A stretch of DNA of 64,000 nucleotides from Cricetomys ansorgei. Lineage: Eukaryota; Chordata; Mammalia; Rodentia; Nesomyidae. The stretch spans positions 1 to 64,000 of the forward strand of contig JAMJFZ010003643.1 of assembly GCA_026225945.1 (NCBI GenBank), in the 5' to 3' direction. Of this stretch, positions 22,795 through 35,429 are shown piece by piece (position 1 is the stretch's first letter; each line of letters begins with the position of its first letter). Below the pieces are notes generated by a model. It was not told the DNA's origin, ran no database searches, and saw only the letters and a list, made by a program, of their open reading frames with translations. Position numbers and translations under genes: made by a program.

Positions 22795-23130
22795 TTACTT
22801 GAAGCTTTCTATGTATACATTTTTCCTTTTATTGAAAATAATTTTTCTCACATATTATATTCTGATTACAGTTCTCCTCACTCTACTCCTCCCACTTTCT
22901 CCCCTTCCTAACTCTCACCTCCTTTCTGTCTCCTATTAGGAAACAAACAGGTGTTTATGTGATAATAATAAAAGAAAAGAAGATAAAACAAAAACATAAT
23001 ACTTCAGAATTGGACAAAATAAACAAACAGAGGGGAAAGAGCCCAAGAGAAGGCATAAGAAATAGAGATTTACAGAAATTCCATAAAACCACAAAGCTGG
23101 AAGCCATAGTATATAGGGGAAGGATCTGTA
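22795..23130 (-). repeat. Rodent L1 3' UTR fragment, antisense
   Basis: Begins TTTTCCTTTTATTGAAAATA, then CTGATTACAGTTCTCCTC, a CT-rich block, TAGGAAACAAACAGG, AAAAGAGAAGG-like A-rich sequence, CAGAATTGGACAAAATAAAC and ACAAAGCTGGAAGCCATAGT. This is a well-known rodent L1 3'-end pattern. Confidence 0.7.
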
Positions 23131-25024
23131 GAATAAGAATATATATATTCTTCCTCCATTGTAGCAGATGTTCGATGTTCTCCCTATGTTTCTGACTATG
23201 TCTCTCTTCTCATTTCATAAGGATAACTGCCATGTTGAAATAAAGGCCAAATCTCCATTAACGTGATGTCATTTCAACTATATCTTCAGTAACCTGATTT
23301 CCAAATACAGTTAAAATTTGAGTTTCTGAAAGGGCATGGATTTCGAATGATACTGTTATCCCATACTAACAGTGAAGAGATGGGATGAACCAGTAAGGAC
23401 TCCTAAGTTTCCAGTTCGTGTAACAGAAAAGACTGGTAGGTCTTTTTATTGATGTGGGGAAGGTTGAGAAATAAGCAAATTGGGAGAGATTCCAGAAGGA
23501 AAGCTATATCGGTCCATAACACTATGAAATACTCATTAAACACTGAAGTGTCAAGGATCAAGAAGCCAGTTGTAGGCACAAGTCTTGTGTTTACCAAAGT
23601 AAGTTTGGAGATATTAGTTGAAACTGATCTAGGCTATAGTAAGACCTATCAAAATGAAGGTGCTCAATCATGGTGAGACAAATACATACAGTACTTTGTG
23701 GTCTGCAAAACTTACACAATATTGAGAGTGGCAGGTGAGTTAAGATGAATCAAAAGTTGATATGGTTTGATATTCAAATAAAGAGAAGTATATTCCAAAC
23801 AATAGAGATGATCAATTATGCCAAATTACTCAGGGATACTGGATAAATGAAAGCAGATGAGCATGACAATGTCTGTTAGAAATCTTCAAAAAACTATAGT
23901 GTCAGTGATGAGTGAAATGCCTTGTGTGGGTTAATAATTTAAAGGACTGTCTAGAATGAACCAAAGAAATGGGAGCAACTTAGAGGTACTATGTTAAAGA
24001 GATTTCTCCTTTTAAGTCAGACATTTTAGCACAAATAAGGCTTTCATCACAATTATAGTACAAAAGCAATGAAAACACCAGAAATAAAAAAATAGTAATT
24101 ATTAGATATTAGTCGTTGGATAAATTCAGGAGATGGAATGTATAATGAAAAAATGTGTAAATGAAATGAGTAATGCATAAACAAAAATAGAAGCGATAGA
24201 GTTCGTCACACTGTAACTCTGCATAGGCAGAGACAATTGCAATCAGAGCATTACATACAACTTACATCACTGGGCAATCGTGGTTAATACAGTTCTGGTT
24301 GTGGTAGAGTACTGGTAGACTAGTGTCAAGGGGCATTGGAAGTGCAGAGCCACAGTGCGATTCTACCATGTTTTATGTGGTGCATTAAGTTACTAATGCA
24401 CTATCAGAACTTTAGTGAGATACTTCACAAGGCATTATAGACGTGGAAATTGAAAGTCTGAGAGAATAAATACTTCCCACGGTATCACTAAGCTACCATG
24501 TGACAGAGATGTGCCACGGATGCCACATTTGCAACAATCTTCCTAGAATGATTATGAAATTTACCAGCCAGTATAGAATATTTTTGAGTAAAAGTCACAG
24601 ATATAACGATTGCATGGGAAAATAAGTATAAACCAAGATTTCCAGGAACACATCAGATATACAGCAATCTAGTTTTTCCCTTGTACCTTGATATTTGTTT
24701 AATCATCATTTCAAAACATTTGATTTCAGAATGTTCTTCCATACTTATCATAAGTATGTTTGTTTTATTTTCCTCTTTTGGCTTTTTATTTGTTTGTGCT
24801 TTATTTTGTTTTGCTTTAGACAAGGTCTTACCACATAGCCCAGATCATCTAGATCTTATTCTGGCCTCTTAGTTATCAAGTCTCTCAGCCTTTAGTTGCA
24901 AGCGACACTGGTATGCATCCACACTGTTACTTATATGATAAATTTTAATGTACATAATAACCTTGCATTAAAACTGAATAATCTTTACAAAGTTTGAAAA
25001 ATTACAATAAAGACAAGACAACTT

Positions 25025-25357
25025 AAATATGCCTAAAGGATTATTTATTGAAATGACTGAAAAGGAAATGGGTTCTCAAAGAAATAATAGTAAATCCAAT
25101 TCCACGAATCTTTTGTATACATTATTGACATCCATTTCAACTCAAAATTGAACTTTTAAAGTGTTACATGAGATATAATTAGGAAGCATACAGAGTTTAC
25201 AAGTCAAATTCAAATAAAATGAATACCACATAATACATAGAATAAATAAAAGAATTTTTTTCCTTTTTTTTCCCATGTAGATTCATTCAAAAATCTATCA
25301 ATTTTTTAGCATGATCCAAAGATGAAAACGATCTTGCATTTCCAGTCTCAGTCAATT
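25025..25357 (-). other. Csn2: Csn2 exon 9 (3' UTR)
   Basis: On the minus strand, the acceptor TATCTTTAACAG is followed by AATTGACTGAGACTGGAAAT, very close to the last exon of ruminant beta-casein. The exon ends downstream of the poly(A) signal, giving about 333 nt. Confidence 0.85.
25044..25049 (-). terminator. Csn2: Csn2 poly(A) signal AATAAA
   Basis: The minus-strand read TCATTTCAATAAATAATCC contains a canonical AATAAA. The same CATTTCAATAAA context ends the beta-casein mRNA in other mammals. Confidence 0.88.
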
Positions 25358-25904
25358 CTGTTAAAGATAAGATATAGAATCCGTTTTGTTATAGTAATTC
25401 CCCTGTCTACATTTGCAGTTCAAAAAAGCAATTGTTTTATAAATGTACTCTATTGTTCCTTCCCTTAGAGGAATATAAACTCTTATTCCATGGCATAGCA
25501 GATCACAAGAAATTGTTGCAAAAAAAAAAACCTAACCTCTTTTCAATCCTAAACAGTTTTGTAGTTTAGAATCAAAGCTATCTCCTTATTAAAACTTTTT
25601 AATACCTGGACTGAGTAATTTATTTTGACTCATGAATTAAAAGGCAATTTTAAATGCAGTAAACATAAAATTTATCACATCCACGGTACACAGTGAAGTG
25701 AAAATTTGCTTGTAACAAAAGCTAAAATATATTCTCATAAATTATAAAAAACTTCTGCTTATCCTGAAATGTGATGATATAAGATGTTAAGACAAAAGCT
25801 TTTGAAATGAAACAGTTAAATCTATCAATGCAAACAAATAAAATTAAAAGTCCCTTGAAATAGAAAATTCTGCCTAATGCCATGTTTATAAGAAGCAATA
25901 AACC

Positions 25905-25907
<3 letters not shown>

Positions 25908-25955
<48 letters not shown>
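25908..25955. repeat. (AAT)n microsatellite
   Basis: Roughly sixteen AAT trinucleotides, in the intron between exons 8 and 9 of Csn2, about 115 bp from the donor of exon 8. Confidence 0.95.
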
Positions 25956-26071
25956 GTTAATACTTTGATGGAATTTGCTACTCTGCTGTGCTTATATAGG
26001 AAAATAAAATATAAAAAAAATATCAACTACGAAATCATAATCATTCTAACCTTCAAATTCTAAGAACTTAC

Positions 26072-26113
26072 CAAAAATGAGGAGGAGATATTAACCTTGA
26101 AATCCTCTTAGAC
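26072..26113 (-). CDS. Csn2: Csn2 exon 8 (last codon, stop, 3' UTR)
   Basis: The minus-strand acceptor TTTGCTTTTAAG precedes GTC TAA GAGGATTTCAAGG and the exon ends CTCATTTTTG before GTAAGT. It codes only the final Val and the stop. Its 42-nt length and sequence match the equivalent exon of ruminant beta-casein closely. Confidence 0.9.
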
Positions 26114-29100
26114 CTTAAAAGCAAACAATGCAAAACAAATAAATATACATCTTCCCTCTTAGTGGAACTCCTGCTTTAAGTGTGTTCTTGTAACTAAGGA
26201 AACATCTCAATCTTTTGACTCCATGTACATATAGTCAAAAGAAGAAATAAACTGAAGTATGTGGATAATATATATGCACAAGGAGATTTTAGAACTCTAC
26301 AAAAGAAACTTTGTTATAATAATATAATAAACTTGACAGATTTACTTGTGGTTTAGTCAACCTTAAAATTCTATAAGTCATAATTCTCAGTCACCCAGTT
26401 AAATCAATATCCTTGTAACTATTTATTACCAACACATGATTACTTCTGCCTAGACAATCAGAACAGATATATAATAATCTGTAAGGGACTAGGCACTGGG
26501 CATTGGAAATTAGGTTGAAGTGATTCTATTTTATAGCCAATATTGAGGATCATTTATTTATTAATGAATTATATATCTATTATTTCATTCTAAAGCTCTC
26601 ATTTCTTTGATTAATGCCAGCATATGTATATTCTGAAGGAAATCCAAAGAGAAGTAAATTTAGACTTACAGTAATGGGATGAGATGATTGAGTGGCAGGG
26701 AACTGGAGAATGGGGTTCAGCAGAAGTTCTAGGTACTGCTGAAGGGCTTGAGCAGGCATATCTGCTTGAACAAAGGGTGCTGCTTGCTGGAGAAGGTACA
26801 GAACTTTGGACTGAGGAATTGTCAGCTGGGGCTGAGAAGAAACCACAGGAGTCTGGAGGAAAGCCTTCAGGACTGGTTGTGCCAGGGGCTGGACCAGAGA
26901 CTGAGGAAGGTGCTGATTTACAAGATCAGCAAGATTGTGGATTTGAGGGTTATTGAGGAGGCTGAGCACAGTTTCAGGGTTAAGGAAGGTCATCTTTTCG
27001 TGCTTGGGAAGGATGGTGACTTTAGCTTTAAGAGCGGCTTCCAGTTCAGGAGAGGTGACAGGTCCAAGAGGAGGCACCACAGAGGGCTGAGCAATAGGCA
27101 CAGCATTTTGTGCAAGAGGAATGCAAGAGATGGGCTGAACATAAGGAAAGGTTTGAGGTTGGGACTGGATGAAGGGGTGAACTTTATCCTGGAGCACATC
27201 CTAGAAAGAAAAGAACCATTCAGTCCACAAATCAGCATCATCATCATTCTTAATTAATTAATAATCTTTTATTCAATGATAATTGAGCAAAAGAGTGAAA
27301 GAAAAGCCTTCACTTCGTTTACTTAAGAAACTCTCTTGGCATAGCCAAGTATGGTGTCTAGTGCCTCTAAGTCTAGTAGTTGGAAGCCTGGGGCAGGAGG
27401 ACTGTCATGACTTTGAGACCAACCTGAGCTAAACAGTGAGTTCTAGGCAAACCTGGGGTACACAGTAAGACATGTTCTCAACTTTTTACTTTAAATATAC
27501 ACAAATTAAGAAGGCATTGTCTTGGGTCACAAGAAGAAAATAAATGTTTCTAAGGGGTTTCTCCCTAGTCTACTCATAAATGAATTATGGTACAAAATGA
27601 AATGGACATTCAGGATTTTTTAGAATTTTTTTCACTTTTTCCCAACATCTGTAGCTTTATAGTTTAGTATCAGAGAGCACTGATTTCTCAATTCCTGTAG
27701 GTTTATAATAGAGCAAACCGTTTTATTATAATTGAAGATGAATTATTTTTAAAAGGTTTAGTAGAACAAAAATACTAAAGTTTATTTTATTTGGTTTTAA
27801 GGAAAAAAGATGAGACTTTTTTTGTAACTAAATTCTGTGACCCTCTTAAGATTGGCCAACTTCTAGCATCACTTCCTTTGGTAAAAGTCGTTTTCTTAGC
27901 TTTTTAAATTTTTAAATTTTTAGTTTGATTTAGAAAATATATTGTGAGCAGTAAAATTTACTGAAAAAAAAAACTATCAAAGTTAAATAATTTTACAGTT
28001 CATTGACTATATGGCCGTAAGTGTGATTTAATAGTAAAACTTGATGCTATTCCAATAAACACTGATTTAGAGGCTTGCTCTCTTACATATATAACAGCTT
28101 GAGCAGTGGTGCGCTCAGTTCTCCCATATCCCACTCTTCCTATGTTTGGACTAGAAATGCCCTTAAGACTAAGTAAACATAGTGTATAAATGTTATCATA
28201 AAACAACATGCGAGTTAAAAACCAGTGACTCTTTACTGAAATTCCTCAGAAATTGTCAGCTTGCAGGTGAAGAGAATGAATTCCAAAGAGACGAATCAGC
28301 AAGATTCTCCAGTCACTAAGCGGTTCGTTTAGGATTTCTGCCACATCGTCATTGTGTTTTTCATTATCACGTTCATTTAGAAAATAAAAGGAACATGGTT
28401 TCTACTGGAGAAACGCTTACGTTGATTATTAAGAACAGGTAATAGGTGGGTGGTGTTGGCACATGTCTTTAATCCCAGAACTTGGGAGGCAGAAGCAGGC
28501 GGATCTAGGTGTGAGTTCTAGGCCAGCCTGGTCTACAGAATAAGTTAGTAAGAACAGCCAGCATTACAGCAGAGAAACCCTGTCTCAAACAACATCATCA
28601 ACAACAACAAAAAAGGAACAAACAAATAAAGAACAGATAATACCACTAGTAACTTAGTAACTGCAGTCATGACTTAGAAAATGTGTTGTTGTCCCCCTGC
28701 ACTTTCCTGACACTGATGTATGACCACTTTTTACTATAAACATACATGGCATGATTATTTTCTGGTATTACATTTCACAAAAACTTGAGACATAAATTAT
28801 TAATGAACAGTTTACCTCCACTTGCAGTGCCATGGGTTTTACATTCTGAAGTTTCTGTTGGAAATAAACCATACGTTAAAGACCTCAGCATCTTCAGAAA
28901 TACAGCATGGGAATTAAAAATGTATGTACAGTTAAATATAATGGGTTTACCTCATTGATATACTCAATAGATTCCTTCAAGAAAAAAATAAAACACTTAG
29001 TTTTACTGAATAAAGCTTTTATCAATTTATATTAAAATTAAGGCATTTAGTAAGTTATCTTAATAGGTTACTAATGGGAAAATGGATGAAACTTATATTT

Positions 29101-30276
29101 AAACTATTTAAATCACTTTGTATAAGCCCAACATGTACAAGAAGGTGAGTACAATTAGAGAGAAAAGTGAATTAGTGAGCACAGTAAACAAAGAGACATC
29201 TAAACCATGCCATTACCTCTATAGCACACCCATATGTTATAGTATGACTAACACAATGTAACTCAACAGAGAGACAGCACTCCCCTGTTATAAGTCTAGA
29301 AGCTGCCTCTGAGTGACAACTTACCTTAATGCTGGAAATGCTCTCAGAAGTCTATAAACAAAAATGCATACATGTATATGTTATTATATATCCAATTAGG
29401 ACTTCCAGATAATTAAAAATGTAGTTATTTTAGAGATAGAAAGTTTTCCCAATAAAAGTCTTACCTCAGAGGATTCACTGACTGCTTCCTTCTGTAAAAA
29501 CAAACAAAAAATCATTATTAATGACTATGTCTAATTTGTTATTAAACACGCTTCCTATTTTATACATCATCTACCTCTTTCAGGAATTAAAAACAACAAA
29601 TAAGTTATAAGCTTTTCAGAATATTGAAAACTTATATTTACTATCTCTCTGATCTTTTAAAAAATTTTTATTGACACATCCCTACATTATATGAATTTGT
29701 CCATAATTTTTGATGAGTAACAAAAAAGAAGTTACTTTATTTTCTACTAAGCACTTTTTTAAAATTATGCCTATGTGTCCGCTCATAGTATGAACATAAT
29801 TCTTGATTGTGCTCTTTCCTCTGAATATCTCTAGGGACAGACACAGTAAGACTTAGCCTGTTCATCTAAAGAGATGAGTACACTTTATCACCAGAATGAG
29901 ATACTCATCTTCACATGTGAGTTTACCCTGTGGAATCGTATTTATTTGATGCATTTCTATTTCTTTTGCCTGGTTTTGTTTCTTATAGGTCTGTTTTTTT
30001 TTTTCCCTCATGAAATTTGTGCTACAATGGTGCAGCATGCATTTGTTCCAGTTTTGAGACTCTACAGGAATTTTAAGACACTGAATGATTCCTCAAAGAA
30101 AAAGTAATCAAACAGATGTGAAACTCTCCATTACACTAAGAATTGTCACTGCTGTTACTGTCGTTAAGTGAGCAGACCATTCTCTTAATTAACATCCTAA
30201 CTACTTAGGACGCTCCTTTACCCACCTCCCTTGCGAGAGCAAGTGCCACAAGGCAGGCAAGAATGAAGACCTTCAT
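26108..30276 (-). CDS. Csn2: Beta-casein, spliced CDS
   Basis: Secreted calcium-sensitive casein of the milk micelle, with a polar phosphorylated N-terminus and a long hydrophobic Pro/Gln-rich C-terminus. Minus-strand coding exons, 5' to 3': 30276-30226 (MKVFILACLVALALARE), 29491-29465 (KEAVSESSE), 29351-29325 (TSESISSIK), 28974-28951 (ESIEYINE), 28854-28816 (KLQNVKPMALQVE), 27200-26670 (177 codons starting DVLQDKVHPFIQSQPQ) and 26113-26108 (V plus TAA). The product is 234 aa, against 231 for mouse and rat. The signal peptide is 15 residues. Markers of the family are KVLYLLQQAAPFVQADMPAQ and the SPELEAALKAK and VVPPLGPV motifs. All junctions are in phase 0. There is one Cys in the mature protein (ISCIP). 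The usual SSSEE centre is altered to SSIKE. It is convergent with Csn1s1 and divergent from Csn1s2a. Confidence 0.95.
26670..27200 (-). CDS. Csn2: Csn2 exon 7 (main coding exon)
   Basis: The acceptor TTTCTTTCTAG precedes 531 nt (177 codons), and the donor is ACT|GTAAGT. It encodes most of mature beta-casein, rich in Pro, Gln, Leu and Val, from DVLQDK to SSHPIT. Open frames on the other strand (26684-26956, 26748-27257) and the apparent read-through past the donor are shadows of this exon. Confidence 0.95.
27340..27490 (+). repeat. B1/PB1-type SINE, diverged
   Basis: Contains CCTGGGGCAGGAGGACTGTC, TGACTTTGAGACCAACCTGA and TAAACAGTGAGTTCTAGGC. It is about 140 bp past the start of exon 7 on the upstream side, in Csn2 intron 6. 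Subfamily is uncertain. Confidence 0.6.
28440..28612 (+). repeat. B1 SINE, sense
   Basis: Contains GGTGGTGTTGGCACATGTCT, TTAATCCCAGAACTTGGGAG, CAGAAGCAGGCGGATC, GGCCAGCCTGGTCTACAG and GAGAAACCCTGTCTCAAAC with an A-rich tail. Located in Csn2 intron 6, about 200 bp from exon 6. Confidence 0.9.
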
Positions 30277-30288
30277 GACTGTGAAGTC
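28816..30288 (-). CDS. Csn2: Csn2 exons 2-6 (signal peptide and phosphorylated N-terminus)
   Basis: Minus-strand exons: 30288-30226 (12 nt leader, ATG at 30276, 17 codons), 29491-29465, 29351-29325, 28974-28951 and 28854-28816. Donors are GTGGGT, GTAAGA, GTAAGT, GTAAAC and GTAAAC; acceptors are CACAG, TACAG, TATAG, TGAAG and AACAG. The joined peptide after the signal reads REKEAVSESSETSESISSIK and then ESIEYINE. S-x-E sites remain at SSE and SIE, while SE pairs (VSE, TSE) are extra. Confidence 0.92.
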
Positions 30289-31587
30289 CTGTGAATGAAG
30301 AGATGGAGACATAGTAACAAATTAGTCCACTAAAGTCAAACTCTACTCTGGCTCCTAAATATTCTTATTCCTAAACATCAAGTTCAGACTTCAACAGCAG
30401 CCAACATCAGGACTTTTTCATCTCACAGCTCTCTTCCATTCTTATTTGTTAACTCTCTTTTGTTAACAGCACTGTGAATGCCTGACAAAATCTATGAAGT
30501 CATAATCATTTAAGTAACAATCTATCCATTTATTCAAAACGACTTACACTTACAGGTGGCCAGATAGTAAACAGAATATTAAGATTTCAGCACTAGGGAA
30601 CTTTACTTCTGGAGTGAATTGATGGACAATTTGTATAAATTGTTATGTTGCTTCTCAGCGATCTCAGCATGAAAAATAAATTTTAAAAATTATTTAAAAA
30701 GTATTCCTGCCATTACTTGAAGGTGGAAATTTATTCTGTTAGTGAAGGGAAATGTTTTTGTTTTTTCTGTTGTATGTTGCACTATTATACTTTGAAGTTT
30801 CTTCCGTAGATTTCTATATAATTTAAATGTCCCAGTTTAAAAGAAAATTGTACACTTTAGATCAGACACATAGGGAGAACCCACTACAGTTCTTATATCT
30901 TCTCCTTTTATATGCTAACTTTTGTCCTTTTTATATAGTAACATTCTATACACTCACTCAGAAGCCAGAACCTCATTGTCATCTCGCATGCTATAAGCCA
31001 CTTCTCTGTTAACTCGTCCTGTATCATCATCACCGTTTCCAAGTCTGGAAATCTTTTCTAGAAATCTTTTACAAACAGAAGACTTTGTTTCTATCTTACA
31101 AATAGCTTTTGATAGTTTTTGAAATATTACTAGCTAGATCAAGAACTCGAAGGCACTGCACAAGTTTTATAGTTACAGTCTTCTCCCATACAAGCAGGTA
31201 ATTTGCTACTTCTAAGAGCTGACAATTGAATAATGGTTATTCTCCATGTTATAATCTGAGTGCAATTTTATTACTAAAGTACATTAAATCAAATAAGAAG
31301 GCTTACTTAAGAAATCAGTCCACAGTTTCATCTTAACACCTTTCACCGACTTTCTATTTATTTTTACCTTTTCTCATTTTCATGAAACAAATAGCCACTG
31401 TAAATTTGTACCACTTTTTTCCCCCTCCGAGGTGTTTCTGTCAACATAACTTTTAAAATAATCTCCTCCTTTCTTATATATCTGATTTCGCAAAGCTGTA
31501 TTTTAAGTAATTATGTTCTTCTCATAACATAGCTTACTTGAAGTAAATAATGAAAAGAGTATGTCAGATTTATGTCTGAAGTCTTAC

Positions 31588-31630
31588 CGTTAGTGGAGGA
31601 CAAGAGTGGAGATGAAGGTTAGAGGATGAT
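31588..31630 (-). other. Csn2: Csn2 exon 1 (5' UTR)
   Basis: On the minus strand: ATCATCCTCTAACCTTCATC and on to CCACTAACG, then donor GTAAGA. The start is placed about 24-30 nt below TATATAAA and begins ATCATC like the Csn1s1 leader. Confidence 0.78.
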
Positions 31631-31727
31631 GCTCTGTCTGCTTTTGCGATGGTTTATATACTGTATCTAGTGACATGCTAATTTTGTGGTTTGTTAGGAA
31701 TCCAAGAAGTCTCTTCAATTCCAAGAA
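31631..31727 (-). promoter_or_regulatory. Csn2: Csn2 proximal promoter (STAT5, milk box, TATA)
   Basis: Read on the minus strand: TTCTTGGAA at 31727-31719 is the STAT5 (mammary gland factor) site, about 90-97 bp upstream of the start as in rat beta-casein. A second copy of its core, ACTTCTTGGATT, lies 20 bp downstream (about 31710-31699) with an imperfect half-site. ACCACAAAATTAGCAT spans 31690-31675, and TATATAAA spans 31660-31653. Prolactin/STAT5 control is established for this family, and here it is inferred from the sites. Confidence 0.88.
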
Positions 31728-34700
31728 GTCCATATGAATAGGAAATGATTTCTTTCTATTCTGTGTCCCAAGAAATTCTAGGGTGCATTAAACAAGGCAG
31801 CAATTCAGGAGCTGAGAGAGGAAACTCCTCCAGGAAATGCAGTTGTCCAGTGACTTTAAACAACTAGATAGCCCGCCAGCCTAGGACCCAGTTGCTGTGT
31901 ATTCAACTCTTTTTCCAGCTATTAATGGTTTTAACCTTGGTTTTAGGACAATATATATTGACCTCAACAATACATAGAGTTTTACAAAGCCCAGAATTTT
32001 ACTAATCTGAGCACTAAGATTTCAATGATGCTCTGATAGACTAGTCATGTGGAGCAAAATCTATCACTCACATTCATCTGCTTTGAGGAAAAATTACTTT
32101 GAACCAATACTTAGTGCACAAAGGGACATATTTTTTTGCAGTAACAGATCAGAGAAGGAATCTATAAGTTTTGTCCAGAAAATAAAACTGATCTGTAGTA
32201 AAAAGTTTGCAAAAAGACCTGAGGATCAATCCTAATACTTAACTAAATGTGCAGTGCCTCAGGATGCTACAACCAACACCCTTTTCCTCTTCTCCCCCAT
32301 CTCTTCCTTTCTACCATTTTCTTGAAAATAGTTACAGAGATTTGTTTACTTAACAAACAGCTATCTTTTTCTACTTTAGTTATAATCATATTATGGATTA
32401 CAGATTTTTTTTACTTAAAGCTATGTGTATATCAATAATTAAATACATTATAATCATCTTGTTATTACTTTACAAAAACAATTTGAAGTTTCCCTTTTCT
32501 CTATTATTAACATTTAAGAGTGGAAACACTAGATGATTAAGTAATTTGTTAAGTCATGTTATTTTTTAATGGCAAAGTTATCATATACCCTGATCTCTCT
32601 CACTACAAGTGATTCTATTTGGTCACATGTAAGTCCTTGAGCCCATATTTTAACTCTTCTGAGATTCTGTTGCAGAAAAGTCCTCAGTTTTAAATGTAGC
32701 ACTTTGGTTTCATATATAGAATTTAATTTGTCTACTAAAGAATGATGCATATTTGATGAACGTTGGGAGATTAGCCTGCTACTTTGTCTGGGTCATAAAG
32801 GATGAGTAGAATTTTGAGATACCAATCAATGGTAAAATTTTACATCTCCAAGTATCCATAAAGGGTACACAAGCTATTGTGATAGAAGTTTGATAGAATC
32901 GTATAGTGAATCTTGTGAATTCAGGTACTTTCTCAACATGATTCAGTAAAATTATATTAAAGATTTAAAATAAAGAAGTATTATAAAATATTTGGGATTT
33001 TGTAACATTATGGCAATATAACCCCAGTTAAAGAATGTGAATACACAAAGTTATTACTGTAGAATAAGACAGGCATCTAAATGACTCTAAGTAGGGAGAT
33101 GGTCTAAGGAACTTGGATAATGGAATGGAAAGTATCATTAAAGTGGAAAGTGGGAGAAATTGGGGAAATGAGTGGATACTCTATTCCTGACTGGGTGATT
33201 GAAAAGTCAGCTGTGTTATAAATCAAGATATGAAAACAAGCAGAAATTAGACAGTGAATAGTGAATTAATTGTGAAATTTGATGGGGGATAACTTAGTGA
33301 AAGATGATGATTGGCAAGAAGAGGAACCATGAGACAGGTGAGAGAGATGGGAAGTAAGTAACAACAAAAAACATTATATAACTGAATACTAATGTTATCA
33401 AAACCCATCACTTTGTATAATGAATATGAAGATACTTTTTTAAAAAATGAGCTTAGTGTACTGAACTTCTGAGAAATTTAGAAGAGTATATAGAGATCCA
33501 TGAGATAATTACCATTTAGCTAGTACATAGGAAACGAAATGTTGAAATTTTTCCAATGTCCTAAGCCAATTTAGGAAGAGCTTTGACTGCTCCATGTGTT
33601 TTTGTGTTAACTTCCTGATTGCCAATACAGGCAATGCTATATGGTTTCTAAGAAAATCAGTACAATAGTGAGCATGCCTTAAGCATGCAACATTTCCTTT
33701 AAATTTTCTAAGCAAAATTCTTTGTGTCGTATGCAATAGATACAGTATTTCTCACCAACTTTAAATTGTCTTAATCAACATGCTTATAACTTGGTCTGAG
33801 CTAGGAAATTAGACAAAATCACTATCAAGGAAAGCATAAATAATATACTAGAGCAAGAAATTTTTCAAGTAAAAAATAGAAAAGCTAGAGACAATATAAA
33901 GCAAACTCAGGCTTTTTCAACTTAAAATCAACAGTTCCCACAAAGAAAGAATTGCGCCCACTGTGATTTCTCAACAGTCTTGAGGCAAGCAGTGCAATGT
34001 GTCCTTGGTCCCAGGTGATGCATCTGAAATACGCAAACATAAGATTTGAGTGAACAGCCGAGATCATATAAATACCATAAAAAGAGCAAATTGCAATATG
34101 AAGAGTAACTAAAGTGAACCACCATTCAGAAAAAAAAAAGATTGAAGAGACCCCATGTATCGTTCATTCATGCAATGCTCTTTAGATAATGCTTTCTAAA
34201 ATGAGAAAACTTTAGACCTGAGAATTGCATTATTTGTAAGATAGTATAGTGTTTAGAAATGTAGGCAGACCTAAATAATATTCAAAACGCTCTTCAATAA
34301 AACGTGTAGGGAAGGAAAATGAAAGTGCAGATGGATACACCACTTCAAATATAAATAATATGGCTAACTGATAATTTATACGTAGAAAGGAACAGATGAC
34401 AACATGTTATATGCAATGGAATGTTTTAATTTATGAGATTATTTGAATATAATAAAATTACATATTACTCAAAATATTGGTATTAAAATTTATTTCTAAA
34501 TTTAAGCAAAATCTTAGAATTACAAAATATTCTTTATTTTGTACATCCTGGAATAATAAAGCCACAATGTCCTAAAGAAAGTAGGAAGTGTTACAGACAC
34601 TGAAATAAGGTCCTCTGAATTCAAGAAAGTAGCAATAAAAGAAGTGTGACAAACTTCAGTAGTAAAGCAGTTGACCAGCAAAGCTGTCCAAGGTATCTGT

Positions 34701-35429
34701 CTGGTAAGGGCATTTAAATCTCAGGATGATTGTATAAGAAAGCCTGATAGAATGAGCTAGACATTGTGCAGTGGAGATGAAAGAAACTACCCATTTCACC
34801 TTTAAAAATTTAGCTTTACACAGTAATCAAACTCATTCGAAGTGCATTTGGAGAAATTAAAACTATTAACCATTTTTTTCAGACTTATTTAACCTCCCTC
34901 TCTTGCTCTTCTGTTAAGGAATCTATATCTGATCAAATTTCTAACTCTTCTTCTAGCCCCAAAAGTTGAAATAACCCAACATATTGGCTGAAGATATTTC
35001 CAACCGTTTTGTTCCTTATTTCTTTCATCATTCATGGGAAATATTTTCATATGGGTGTATGATATAATACAGAAGATAACACCAAATTTTGTATTTGTGA
35101 AATTTCTTTTTGAAATATTATTTATGCTCCTTCTCCTTTAAGCCAGTCCCAGATACTGTGATAATAATTTAGTATTTCACTTTCCAGTAAGAAAGTGTGC
35201 TCATGACCTTAAGAAACTGTATAGTTCACTCAAATATCTACTTATGATCATTAAGCTTTCTTTCTAGAAATTTCTTCTACTTGATTTGTACAATATTATA
35301 TGGATCTTCCAATTTTGCCTAACATTTGAGTTGTCTGTGGGCTCTGCCTTCTAACTCTACCTAATATTCATATATGAGCACTTCTATTTGCACAATTTTA
35401 GTGTAATGGACTATCTCAAAAGCCTATAA

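Larger units (their letters stand above)
19719..25024. other. Csn1s1-Csn2 convergent intergenic region
   Basis: No gene was found in about 5.3 kb between the two 3' ends. It holds a (TGAA)n repeat, a (GT)n repeat, a B1, an L1 3' fragment and a weak B1-like piece (24800-24890). The rest (19.8-22.2 kb and 23.2-24.7 kb) is AT-rich, and I see nothing specific in it. Confidence 0.7.

Noticed and set aside
26684..27257. Plus-strand open frames of 90 and 169 codons
   Set aside because: They are antisense shadows of Csn2 exon 7, whose minus-strand frame is clearly beta-casein.
33646..33654. TTCTAAGAA as an intergenic STAT5 enhancer site
   Set aside because: A match to TTCNNNGAA is expected about every 4 kb by chance, and no cluster or partner site lies nearby.
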